Source: Adenophora triphylla var. japonica
Taxonomy: Eukaryota > Streptophyta > Magnoliopsida > Asterales > Campanulaceae
NCBI GenBank assembly: GCA_022495995.1
Contig: JAFEMH010002439.1
Span: 248,001 to 312,000 of the forward strand
Length of the DNA: 64,000 nucleotides
Direction of reading: 5' to 3'
This document shows, in pieces, positions 21,318-33,007 of this stretch (position 1 is the stretch's first letter; each line of letters starts with the position of its first letter). The notes under the pieces are model-generated. The model searched no databases and had not been told where the DNA came from. It saw only the letters and a list, made by a program, of their open reading frames with translations. The position numbers were made by a program, and so were the translations under genes.

Positions 21318-22910
21318 ATGGCAGGAAAACTCATGCAAACGTGGAACATGGCTACCATACCCATGTTAAACGAAAACAAATTTACAGTATGGAAAAATAG
21401 AATCATGCGGTACATGGATTCAATTGACGACAGATTAATGACTGTTGTCAGAGATGGTCATATCATTCCCATCAAAGTCAACACTATGCCAAGAGCACCA
21501 AAAACTCCTCTCATGGATCATGCCGATAGATCATCGGAACAAGAATTTGAAGTCTATGAGACTATTGTTCCGAAGACCCATGAAGAATGGACCGAGGAAG
21601 ACAAGATATGTGTAGCCCTAGACAAAATGTCTATGCATATACTAACTTCTGGTCTTGATGAAAGCCTGTACAAGCAAGTACAAAACTATGAGACTGCCCA
21701 GCAAGTGTGACAAAGTATCCTCAGATACTTTGAAGGATATCAAGTGGCAAAGGGCAACCGACTGTATAAAAGTGTAGCTGAGTTCGAGTCCTTCAGGAAG
21801 AACCCCAGTGAGACTCCTAAAGAAACGTACGATTGTTTCTGTAAGGTAAGTAATTCTTGTGCATCTTTAGGTAGAATATATACTATGAAAGATCTTAACA
21901 TGCGTTTCCTTGATTCTCTCGGAGACGTATGACATGTTAAGGTAGCTATTCTAAAAGAATGCAGAGACTTAGACAAGACTCACTTTCAAAATATTGTTTC
22001 TTCATTATTTCTGTATGAGGAAGAACTCAACAGGGTGGGTGGAGTTCAAAAACAATTTAAAAACCTCTCTCTGCCAGCTCAAACTTAGATCTTCCCAGAC
22101 TCTTCTCTGTTCAACAACCAATCTGCCAATGACTCTCCCTCAACCTCTCAGACTCATACAAACCAAACCAATGTCAACACTAGTAAGCCTTCTGAGGAAG
22201 ATGAATTTGCAGCTTTTGCTAGAAACTATAGAAAATTCAAGGAATTTAAGAGGTCCCAACAATATGCCAGCAAAACCTTCCACTCCAAACCCTCATCCTT
22301 CCAAAAATCTGGAAATTTCCAAAGATTTGGCCAAACCTCCACCTCAAGCGATGGCGAAAATGCCCAAGGAGAGTTTGTTTGCTACAACTGTAGGAAACCC
22401 AGCCATTTCGCTTCTAAATGCCCTCAACCTAAGTATGAATTTCTTAGGAAGAAACCCTTTAGGAAAAATTCTAGATCCAAGAGGTTAGTAGCTGAGGAAG
22501 GAACAGAAAAGGCTATGCCAGTTTGGTTTGAGACCGAATCAGAGGATGAAAATGCTGACTCAGATGAAGATGCTGATGTCAGCTTTGTAGCTCTTGATGG
22601 AACCGAATCTGGACCAGGACCAACTCCTTTACAGTCACCAATCTATAGACATTCCAATTCCATTGACCAGTCAAGCACTTACAATGACACCACCACACCA
22701 TTGAGATCTCCCCTATCATATTATGACGAACCTATACCAAGGGCTGATAATCCCTACAACTTCAAAATTCAGAGTATAGGTGGAGCTCTCCATGGTCAAA
22801 GCAAAACCCCTTCAACTCTCAGACCTTTGATGCAACCATTGCAACCGACCCTTCAAACCCAGGCCCAACCTATAAGATTCAATTCCCAACCTGTGTTTGA
22901 ACCTTGACCG
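21318..22910 (+). pseudogene. Copia gag with CCHC knuckle
   Basis: The frame from MAGKLMQTWNMATIPMLNE carries the copia gag start FTVWKNRIMRYM, then the UBN2-like region LYKSVAEFESF and the knuckle CYNCRKPSHFASKCP at 22380-22424, followed by an acidic tail. In-frame stops lie at 21708 and 21930, and another near 22085. The extended gag after the knuckle is typical of Sireviruses. Confidence 0.85.
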
Positions 22911-24048
22911 ATCCAATTCCAAAAGACCCTAACCGACATAAGCTCCCAACAAACATCCTCTTTACCCAATTTTGATCCTAATTTTGAACCATCATCCTTA
23001 ACCTATCAACCAACTGTTGACCCAATGCCAAACCTGTCAAAGTCTGATATGGCAGAGGTGATGAATGAACTATTTTCTGATTTAAAAAAATTATATGATG
23101 TTCATAAAGTTATGGCTGCTAAATTTAAAAGAATCTCTTCTGAAAACGACTGTCTTAAAACTGAAATAAAAGTTTTGAAAGAAAACAAACAAGAGTAAGA
23201 TCAGTTGAGAAAAGAAAATCAAGATCTTACTGATAGGCTCAATGTTTGTCTAAGTCAAATTGCTGATTTAGTTTCAAGAAACAATTCTCTTACCAAGACT
23301 ATTGATTCTTACTCTAAATCAAAGGCTGCTGTTGAGACAATCCTACAAGACCAAATGTCTTATAGTGACCAATCTAGTTTAGGATTTAACTCCAGTAATG
23401 ACTGCAAAGACAAGACATTTATTAAATATGTCACTGGAAATCTAATCTATAAGTTTGATGATAGTCCATCTGACCTGCTGAAGAAAAGTACTACTCGTAA
23501 TTTTAGTGCTGTTCCACTTACTTACCCTAAAGTGAAGGAAAGATCAAGGTCAAGAAGGTTGACAAGAAAAAATCTCAATGGGCTAAGGTCGTAATCCTAA
23601 GCTGGGACCCTATGTCCCACTTGGTGATGGTGACAGCAAGGCTGGTATTCACATTGAGGGTCAGGCTGCAAGTTTGGAAATCTCAAACGGCAAAACAGCC
23701 TCAACCGGTCAAGGATCACCAACCGGTCATACCGACAAAGCAGTCCTAACCAGTAAAGGGACTTCAACCGGTATGGGAAATTCCAAACAACAGAAACCTG
23801 CCAACAAAGGAAAAACCAACACCTTTGTGCCCAAAGTATTTGTTCATGCCAAAACTTCAGTACCTTCTAAAGCAATGGTCAAATTGAATATCAACTCACC
23901 TACCTCCTCACAACCTGTTTCTAATAAATGCGTTAATTGTGGATTTGTCGGTCACAAAGCTTATGAATGCCTCTTAAAGCACCTGTCTGGACCCACTGAG
24001 CCTCAAAGCTCAAGTGGTGGCCAGGTATGGCTGCCAAAGAGGAACTAA
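22911..24048 (+). pseudogene. Copia gag extension with coiled coil and second CCHC knuckle
   Basis: A coiled coil (about 23060-23340, KENQDLTDRLNVC...) is followed by a linker with several ACCGGT words and a second knuckle CVNCGFVGHKAYECLL near 23930-23978. Stops at 22905 and 23197 and a frameshift near 23595 interrupt it. A coiled coil in gag is characteristic of Sireviruses. Confidence 0.75.
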
Positions 24049-24109
24049 CTCTTTAGACCCAAAAGAATAAGGGGGACCATAAGCTTATTATTCTATTACA
24101 GGAATGCTT

Positions 24110-25150
24110 TATGGCCTCAACCGATGCAAGTAAGGAAGTTTGGATTCTGGACAGTGGATGCTCAAGGCATATGACTGGCCATGCTAATCTCCTTACTGAT
24201 ATTGAAGAAGCATCAGGTCCTCCAGTTGTCTTCGGTGACAACGCAAAGGATAAAATTATCGATCGTGGATCCATCATAAGAGGTTAAGTTACTGTACAGA
24301 AGGTATCTTTGGTGGATGGTATAAAACCTAACCTTCTTTCCATATCACAATTCTTTGATAAAGGTATGCACTGTGTTTTTAATTCTTCCAACTGTTATGT
24401 CAAAAACATTGCTATCGGAGAAACTCTTCTCACTGGACAAAGAAAAGGTAACATATATGCTATAAATTTAAATGCTATTTCTAGTGTTACTAATGTTTGT
24501 TTTCTAGCAAAGAGCATCAGTCAGAATTCATGGCTATGGCACAAGAGACTCAGTCACTTGAACTTCAAGTATCTATCCAAGCTAGCCAATGCAAATTTGG
24601 TCACCGACTTACCTCAAGTGTCTGCTGATCATGGAAGGAAATGCAGAGCATGCCAGCTAGGAAAGCAACATAAAACATCAGTATGAGATCCGACAATGGA
24701 ACGGAGTTCAAGAACAATGGCATTGCTCAGTACTGTGATGATCACGAAATTGATCACAACTTCTCAGCCGCTGGAACACCAGAACAAAATGGTGTTGTTG
24801 AGAGAAAGAACAGAACCTTGATCAAGGCTGGGAAAACGATGATATCTGAAGCAAGGCTACCCAAGTACTTTTGGGCTGAAGCTATCAACACAACATGCTT
24901 CACTCAGAATCGGTCTTTGGTCAACAAGTTTCACAATAAGACTCCTTATGAACTTTGGCGTGGCAGAATTCCCAACATTGGTTTCTTTAAGATATTCGGC
25001 TGCAAATGTTATGTTCTTTACAACGGTAAAAAATACAGAGGTAAATTTGATGAGAAAGCCGATGAAGGTATCTTTGTTGGTTATGCCAAACATAGTAAGG
25101 CTTTTAGAGTATTTAATAAACGCTTGTTGAAAATTGTTGAATCTGTTCAT
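24110..25150 (+). pseudogene. Copia protease and integrase, core deleted
   Basis: Protease active site VWILDSGCSRHMTGH at about 24136, then the pre-integrase zinc motif WLWHKRLSHLNFKYLSKL and [11 protein letters not shown] near 24535-24675. The sequence jumps at about 24680 to [10 protein letters not shown], which carries the second catalytic Asp, and [16 protein letters not shown] with the Glu. The part with the first Asp (roughly 90 residues in related elements) is missing. An in-frame stop lies at about 24283. Confidence 0.88.
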
Positions 25151-26530
25151 GTTACTTTTGATGAATTTGATTTGCTAGAGTCTGACAAGGCTCCAAATAG
25201 TACTAATGATTCTGGTGTTTTTGAGACAGGTGAATCCAACAATTGTAATTCTAATCAAAACACCATCAATAATGCAATTCATCCTCCAGCTCAGAATTCA
25301 GGCTTACCAAGTGGTGTAACCGATAGAGCCCTAGTTGATGACTCATCTCAATCGGTCAGAAAACCAAATCATCAAAATCCCTCAACCGATTCTATACCAG
25401 CTAGTCCCTCTATTAATGTTCCTAGTACACCATCTGAACCTGAACCAATTTCAAATAATATACCATTTCCTTCACCTCAACCCAAAACTTATCATCTGTC
25501 AACCTCACCATCTCCTAACCTATCACCTCAACCTGTCACACCTCCCTCAACTGATTCTACTCCTCCTTTAGAAACCTTAAGACAAGAATTGGTCAGACAA
25601 GATCTACCAAGGGAAGTGAGACCAGGAAGAGGTCACCCATTAGAAATTGTGATTGGTGATGTTTTTGGTCCAAGAATGACTAGAGGCCAAGTAAGGAGTA
25701 TGGAAGAACAACAAAGTCTATTCTCCTCTGCAATTGTCTCAAATATAGAACCAAAGAAGACAGAAGAAGCACTTAATGATTCCAGCTGGGTAGAAGCTAT
25801 GCAAGAAGAACTCAATCAGTTCGACAGATGCAAAGTATGGGAACTAGTGCTTCACCCTAATGATCAGACTGTGATTGGAACCAAATGGGTCTTTGGGAAT
25901 AAATTGAATGAGTCTGGAAATATAACAAGGAACAAAGAAGGACTTGTAGCAAAAGGGTACAGACAAGAAGAAGGAATAGATTATGATGAGACTTTTTTCC
26001 CCGTAGCTAGATTAGAAGCCATTAGGTTGTTTCTAGCCTATGCAGCCTAAAAAGAATTTAAGTTATACCAAATGGACGTGAAAAGTGCCTTTCTCAATGG
26101 AGAACTTCAAGAGGTAGTATATGTAGAGAAATCTCCTAGATTTGAAGACTATAAGAAGCCTAATCATGTCTACAGGTTAAACAAAGCCTTGTATGGTCTC
26201 AAGCAAGCACCAAGAGCATGGTATGAAACTCTCTCCAAATTCCTACTTATTGAGAAGTTCGAAAGAGGTAAAATTGATACACCACCTTATTTATTGCAAA
26301 ATATAATGGTCATTCATTGTTAGTTCAAATATATGTAGATGATATTATATTTGGTTCTACTAATGAAAATTTATGCAAAAGATTTGAGAAACTTATGTAA
26401 AGCAATTTCGAGATGAGCATGATGGGAGAATTAACCTTCTTCCTTGGACTTCAAGTTTAACAAATTCAAGAAGGAATCTTCATCAATCAAGCCAAATACA
26501 CCAATGATCTTATCAAGAAATTTGGACTTG
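25151..26530 (+). pseudogene. Copia reverse transcriptase
   Basis: After a Pro/Ser-rich linker the RT starts with [20 protein letters not shown], then [40 protein letters not shown] (first Asp), LYGLKQAPRAWYE and YVDDIIFGS at about 26332. A stop at 26048, a frameshift near 26300 and further stops near 26398 and 26460 break it. Confidence 0.9.
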
Positions 26531-26556
26531 ATTCTGCTCATCCTTAAAGCACTCCA

Positions 26557-27279
26557 ATGGCTATAAATGTACATCTTGATAAAGATGAGTCTGGTAAGAA
26601 AGTAGACATGACACCCTACCGAGGTATGATAGGTTATCTACTTTACATGACTTCTAGTAGACCCGATATCATGTTTGCCGTATGTGTATGTGCTAGGTTT
26701 CAAGCTGATCTTAGGGAATCTCACCTTCAAGCTGTTAAAAGAATAATTAGATATCTTGTGGGAACCGTTCACTTAGGTTTATGGTACCCTAGAGATTCAT
26801 CTTTTACACTAATTGGCTATTCAGATGCTAATTTTGCAGCTTGTAGGATCACAAGGAAAAGTACTTGTGGGACTTGTCAATTTCTGGGCAACCGATTGGT
26901 TTCATGGTCTTGTAAGAAGCAAGCTTCAATTTGAACTTTTATAATCTAGGCTGAGTACATAGCTTCTGGAAGTTACTGCTCACAAATCCTTTGGATGAAG
27001 CAACAATTGGTGGACTATGAAATTCCTAAATAAGTGTGTCCCATCTACTGTGACAACACCTCAACTATCTCAGTCTCCAACAATCCTGTGATGCATTCCA
27101 AGACAAAGCACATAGACATCAAATACCACTTCCTCAAGGATCATGTTGAAAAGGGTAACATTGTTCTTTTAAAAGTTCATACTGATTATCAGTTAGCTGA
27201 TATTTTGACAAAACCCTTAGACATTAAAAGATTTGAATTCCTTAGAGGTGAACTAGGCATGATTGATATTTGTGGATAA
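26557..27279 (+). pseudogene. Copia RNaseH
   Basis: Contains YRGMIGYLLYMTSSRPDIMF, LIGYSDANFA (Asp), YIASGSYC, YCDNTSTISVSNNP and HTDYQLADILTKPL, the full set of copia RNaseH motifs. In-frame stops lie near 26932, 26948 and 27030; the frame closes at TAA 27277. Confidence 0.9.
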
Positions 27280-27364
27280 ACTGTGCTAACTTTGCTACTT
27301 GTGTAAGCTATCAACTGATCAAAAGGTAAAATCCCCATTTACCCTCAATATACATCACTGCTTC

Positions 27365-27560
27365 AACCTAACCGATGGCACCAAACCGACGGCAAAGCTC
27401 TCAACCGGTCATTGCACCTGACTGATCATATCTCTCAACCGGTTACAAGCTGTAACCAGTGAAGCCTTCACGCGGTTGCTCAACCGGTCACCAAATTCAA
27501 TCGGTCAACCATTGCTAAATCGATGACGAACTGCGGCCGGATCCAATTCATCCAATCCAT
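27365..27560. repeat. Cluster of AACCGGT-type motifs after pol
   Basis: Within 200 bases downstream of pol there are repeated CAACCGGTT, CAACCGGTC, AACCGAT and ATCGGTC words, on both strands. The same words recur in the LTRs (20070-20150, 32960-33000) and in the env-like ORF. Sireviruses of other plants are known for conserved palindromic motifs in comparable non-coding positions. Confidence 0.75.
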
Positions 27561-27893
27561 TTTAACCGGCTTGTCTGACCCCTGCTGTCCTTTCTGTCTT
27601 GTCAGCCTCTTGTTTGACACAACACAGTGAGCTGTTACCAAATTTTCCTTTCCTAGGTAGATCAAAATTTTAATTTTGATCAAAAAGGTAATCTCTGTAT
27701 CATTCTTATTTATCCAAAAGGTTATCTTTTGTTCAATATTATGTTTAAAACTTTATCTATTGCACACACGTTCCTAGTTTCATGCTTCCATTATCCATGC
27801 ATCCCTATTTTTAAGCATCAGTTTAAACGTTTTAAGCGAATTTTTCTCCACGCAATAAAACCCCTTCACATTCTATCTTCTATTCTCTCTCCC

Positions 27894-27903
27894 TATAAAA
27901 TAA
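27894..27903 (+). promoter_or_regulatory. TATA box upstream of env-like ORF
   Basis: CCCTATAAAATAAATT lies 300 bases upstream of the env-like ATG, followed by a leader without an early ATG and by an intron (28069-28196). It could drive a separate transcript. Confidence 0.5.
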
Positions 27904-28068
27904 ATTCCTAAAGCAACATTCAAACTTTTCGAAACTCTAGAATTCTCAAAATCTCTGCAAGATTCAACAAGTTCAATCGGTTAAGGATCCTACTGCATAC
28001 GTAGTTCATCAGAACTTCAAATCTTCATACGTTCTTTGTTTCATTCATCTAAACTTCAAACTTTTCTG

Positions 28069-28196
28069 GTAAACGCTTAGAACATTCATATTATTGTTAG
28101 AACACTCAAAAGTTTTCTCCGTTATGAATATTTTTGTTTGTATACCTTATAAAATATTTTAACTTGAAATGTTGTTTTGATGTTTGATTTCTGCAG
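28069..28196 (+). other. 5'UTR intron of env-like ORF
   Basis: Donor CTG|GTAAAC at 28069 and acceptor TTTCTGCAG ending at 28196 give a T-rich 128-bp intron that stops exactly at the ATG (28197). Confidence 0.6.
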
Positions 28197-31100
28197 ATGG
28201 CTCCTAAATCTTCAACCCCCAAGAAAGATATATATGGAGGTTACATTCTACCAAGTTTCTTTGAATCAGAGGAGGGAAAGCTTCTGCAAGCCATTCTTTT
28301 CGGTGCTGGTGTTCTTCCATTCTTGATGCCAGAGGGATCAGAAGATATTTATTTTGAGCTCGTGAATGAGCTATTTGACAATGGTGTTGTGGATGAAAAT
28401 GTCAAGTCTGGAGAGATGCCTTCCATTGTTTCAACAGTTGCTGGTGTACCAGTTACTTTCACCCATTTCACCCATGCCTCCATAGCTGATGCCTTCCCAT
28501 CCCTATCCTTAACCGGTCCTTCAGCCGTTCAAATGAAGAATATGGAACTTGCTTGGTCCCATGTCAGAGGCAATGATCCGTTCGTTACCGGTGAAGGCAA
28601 CAAGAAGGCTGACTTGGATTCTCTGAATTATGCCCTAGCCGAGGTTGTTGACCGATGCATTATCTGTCGGTCAGGCTCTCACCACTGCATTACTATGATT
28701 CAGTGGGAAGCAATGTCTGCCATCATTCTCCAGAAGGACTTCAACTGGTGTGCCTTCATCTACAGAATCATTCTTGTGGCTTTCAAGAAATTCCAGAAGG
28801 AAAAGCCACTTGCTAGAGCCAACAAGGCCAGGCCTTGCCACTACTTGTTGATAAGTAGAGTGATGAGGAGAATCCTATCTATTGCAGCTGCTTCAGCCGG
28901 TCAGCCTAGCTACCCAAAATATTTTGTCAAAGATTTGACAAGGTTGATCAGGCAAGGATTGCTAGAGAAGCCAAGCCCTCTACCGGTGAGCCCTCAACCG
29001 GTGCTCAACCTGTTGAAAAGAAGAAGAAGGCATATAAGCCTAAGGTGAAGAAAACCGATTTGCCTGAATCCTCCCAACCAACTACCACCTTACCGGCTAA
29101 GAGGAAGCTGACCGATGAACCTAAACCTATCACTGCCCCAGCTAAATCGATTGCCTCTACTGCCTCTGCTCAACCGGCTAAACCCTCAACCTCTCCTCCA
29201 ATCAGACCAAGAAAGACAGTCAGAAAATCAGCCTCTCAACCTCCTATCCAAAAATCCCAAACACCTACCTCAACCAAACATATCCAAAAAACCCCCTCTC
29301 AGCTGGCCAAAGAAAATGCTGAGAGAAGAAATAGAATTGAAACCGATCTAACCACTTTCATTCCATTCATACCCAAACGGTTGTTCAAACATGATTTCTT
29401 GACCAATGAGTTACCTATAACCGGCCATGCCTCTCACCCATCGGTCAGGAGATGCCAACCGATCGGAAATCCAACCTTCAATATTTTCCACTATAATCCT
29501 TGGACTGTCAATGCCACATTTGCTCCATCCCAAAAATGGGTCTATCCCATTGACCATCTTCCTCCTTTCCTCACAAAATTGCTCCAATTTCATGAGATGA
29601 ACAAAGCTTCTGTTCCTATTGGCAATATGTATGATTATGTGGAATTTGATAATGTCCATGAAGACAAATGAATCTACTTCAGCAAGACTTGCAAATTAAG
29701 TGAGTATGATTCCTCTTTGTCCAAGCCAAGCCTTGTAAAGCTCTAAAACCGGTACTTCGATAAGCTTCCCAATCTGTGGAATGCCATTTACCTAGATCAA
29801 GACCGGTTGAGACAAGATATGATGGTTCATGCCGTGTGGGTAGACTATGCCATACTCTATGGTGCCCAAGACACACTTAAAGAATTTAGCCCTTATTAGT
29901 TGGGAAAATATGAACTACCTGAATATATCCTTCTAGACTTTGATTCTGAACCAATTTCCCTCGGTCCTAGAAGAAACCAGTTGATTCGTAATGTTATGGA
30001 CCTTGTACAAAATATGGTGGAAGTGGACAGAGAGCTACAGGCAATGGGGAACATTAACTTGGCTGACTTTTTCTCTTCAGTTCACTCCAACAAAAACAAG
30101 TGGACAACCACTACTGACAAAGAGATAGAAGAATTATTTAAAGATGATGCTGATGATGATGATGTTCTGATGAAGATAAGTTTGTTACTCCTCAACCGAC
30201 TACATCGGTTAGGAGCTTGTTAGGAGGCGTGACCGATACTTCACCGGTTACGACCATAGGAGGAGTTGTAAAACCAGTGACCGATCCCTTACTGGTTATT
30301 CAACCGGTTAAGATTCCCTTAACCGATGGATCTTCTAAACCGGTTAAGGAGGAGAAGTCTGTTGACTCTGCTACTGCTGCTGCTGAAGAAATTGAGCTAC
30401 AGAAGGCTATGACAGCTAGCTTGTTTGAATCTGAAATGGACCTTCAAAGGTCATCATCTGATGAGTTGGCAACTCAAGCAGATATTGAAGCTTCTATTTT
30501 AGTCAGTTAAGCTAGTGCATTATTGAAGGGAAAATCAGTTGAGGAGGAGCCTGAGCCAATTTTTGAGGAGGAGCCATCTACCTCTAATTTCTTTAAAGAT
30601 GAGGATGAAGTAGAGTTCAAGGCCCCTGAGCCTTTTGATTATAACCCCTCTGATGCTGCTCATCCCCCAGCTTCCTTCGACTTCTTTGCAGATCATAAGG
30701 ATCTCATGTCTACTCTTAACTATTATACTTCCAGAGCATCCATTCCTAGGCTATTTAATGGGATGTTTCTCTTTGAGTTACATGAGAATATCCACAACAG
30801 TTGCAGCCTCCAACCGATCCCTATGCCTCCTTCTATAGTCGATGAGCTTCAGAGAAAAAGGAGAGCTGATAGACTGCAAGTATTCATGGATGTGGATGAA
30901 ACAACTAAGTCGGTGACCCTCCATCCGATACCCCTCCTCATCTAACCAAAACCGATGGCTCTGTTGAAACCAGCCAAAGGTATCAAATGCCAAAAAATTT
31001 ACGGTTGAAGAAAAGACCGGCTGCTCCTAAATCTACTAAGATATTACCAGGCAAAGCCGATCAACAACTTATTCTAGATTTTCCATCAAAGAAAAAGCCA

Positions 31101-32391
31101 ACCCATTCATCTCTCCAATGCCGTCGGTCAAGGGGTACTCATATTGGCGGTCAGGCTGTCAGTAGGTTACCCTGACCGGTTGAATCCTCCCTTTCAACCG
31201 CCAATATATTCATCCATTATCTATCTCTGAACAACCGTATGATCAAAGTGATTGAACTAAAAATCTTCAACTGGTCATTTGAGGTGACAAAAATGGTGGG
31301 ATTGATGCCTCAGGTTCCTCAACTGCTTGTAAAAAGAGATGATGGAAGTGCAAATCTTCAAAGCAACATTAGACATGCCTTCCTACTGTTGAACATTTTG
31401 AGAATGGGTTATCTGATGAAGTTAAGGCAACATGCCATTTCTTATGCTGCCCAAGCTGCTAAACTGGTGGTGATAGCATTTGAGGAGGCCAAGGATATTG
31501 AATGTGCTATTGGATTGAGCCTGGAAAATAATGCTTTATAGCTCCAGTTTTGACTGTTCCTTCTGAAGATGGATCAACCGATGATGGTATTGAGATGGAT
31601 ATTCCAACCGGTAAGACCTTCATTTCAACTGATCTACTTCTTCCAACCGGTCTTCCAGCCCCAACCGATCAAGCTCCAACCGGTCAAACCCTTTCCCCAA
31701 CCGATACCTCCTCATCCGAATCTTCTCATCCCAATGACATCCCCATAACCGATGCTCCTTCAACTGATATTGTTCTGCCTTCTCCTCTCCAACCGGTTAT
31801 TGCCACTACATATGATGATGAACTCCATAGGCCAATGGTTGTTCAAGATCTTATAGAGCTCCATGATGCGCTGATGGATGGGCTTGTTACTCCAATCAGG
31901 AGGAGGAAGAAAGGAGATTATCAAGAATTGAGACTGGCTTTGCTATGGCCATATCAAACTTTGTGGCTAAGTTAAATGAAAAAGAAGCCACTATAGCTGA
32001 CCTTGTGAAAGAGCTTACAAATTCAACCCATACAAACAAGGAGCTATGTGACCAAGCAGTAGCAGTTCAGTCCACCCTTAACCTTGCAACCGATGAGCTA
32101 AAGAAAGGCAACCAAAAGATTGTTGACCAAGCTGCTCAACTTGAAGTTGCAAATTCTGAGCTGGTCAAAGTTAATACCGAGCTGGTCAAGGTCAAGGCTC
32201 ATAATGAGATATTAATGAAGATGTTTGCTGAAGGCAAGTCTGGGAGATCAGAAAGAAAGAAGAGGAAGAGAGAAGAGAATATTGAAAAGGAAGTCAAGAA
32301 AGCAAAGAGATCAACATCTGAACCGGTCACATCGGCTACACCAACTTCTACATCAAAGGACAAGGACTCAACCGATCCTGCTCCAGAATAG
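28197..32391 (+). pseudogene. Env-like third ORF of Sirevirus
   Basis: The ATG at 28197 opens MAPKSSTPKKDIYGGY and a folded-looking domain to about 28960. A frameshift leads into a Pro/Ser/Thr-rich stretch (29045-29330). A second conserved-looking block (29340-30220), acidic repeats (30230-30510), and a C-terminal coiled coil (31945-32290, NEKEATIADLVKELTNS...) with a basic end (RKKRKREENIEKEVKKAKR) follow. Its position after copia RNaseH and its C-terminal coiled coil match the env-like ORF of Sireviruses. No clear signal peptide or membrane segment was seen, so an envelope function is not supported. Stops at 29046 and 29669 and several later ones break it. Confidence 0.72.
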
Positions 32392-32738
32392 AATGTAACC
32401 GATGATGTATATGTTTTTCTTTCAACTGGTTGCAGTTGATTTATCAATGAGAATTTCTGAACCCTAAACTTGTTCATTTAAATGTTTTACTTTCTTGAAT
32501 TTCCTTTATGTTTTTGAATGACTTCACTGCTACTAACTGTTTGAATTTGCAGGTTTATCATTCATTCTTTTTCTTTATTTTTTTAAGCTTTAATTTTGTA
32601 AGCTTTTCTTAGGTTACATCAAGTTGTCACTTGACATAGGGAATGACAAAATTAAAAGATTAATTTTTGATCATTCTATTACTAAGTTAAGATAGATGTA
32701 AACATAGGATGATTGGACTTAAGCAATAAAGAGGAGAT
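32392..32738 (+). other. Copia 3' non-coding region and polypurine tract
   Basis: AT-rich, non-coding. It ends AAAGAGGAGAT immediately before the right LTR, which is the polypurine tract. Confidence 0.75.
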
Positions 32739-33007
32739 TGTTAGTCAAATATATGTATAGCTTGCTTAATCCCAATCATAATAAGCATTATTGAGGACAC
32801 CTAATTTTAACTAGACCAATTAGATTTTTCTATGTATCTTAGGTTCCCTCTAGTGCTAGTGCCAGTGTTTTTATTTATGTATTTTTTTCAAAGAATGAAG
32901 ACTTGAAGACCTAGAAGATTTTCCAAAGTTGTTATTGTTGGTTACTTGTTCAAGAAGCCTCAACCGGTTGACAGCCTCAACCGGTTGACAACCTCAACCG
33001 ACCAACC
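32739..33007 (+). repeat. 3' LTR of copia, left part
   Basis: Matches 19843-20115. It is interrupted after CAACC at 33003-33007 by the inner Tat and resumes at 50084/50089. Confidence 0.92.
33003..33007. repeat. Target site duplication CAACC (left) of inner Tat
   Basis: CAACC here and at 50084-50088 flank the inner Tat; the copia 5' LTR has a single copy at the matching place. Confidence 0.9.

Noticed and set aside
28197..32391. True viral envelope gene in the copia element
   Set aside because: Position and coiled coil match Sirevirus env-like ORFs, but no signal peptide, membrane anchor or fusion motif was seen.
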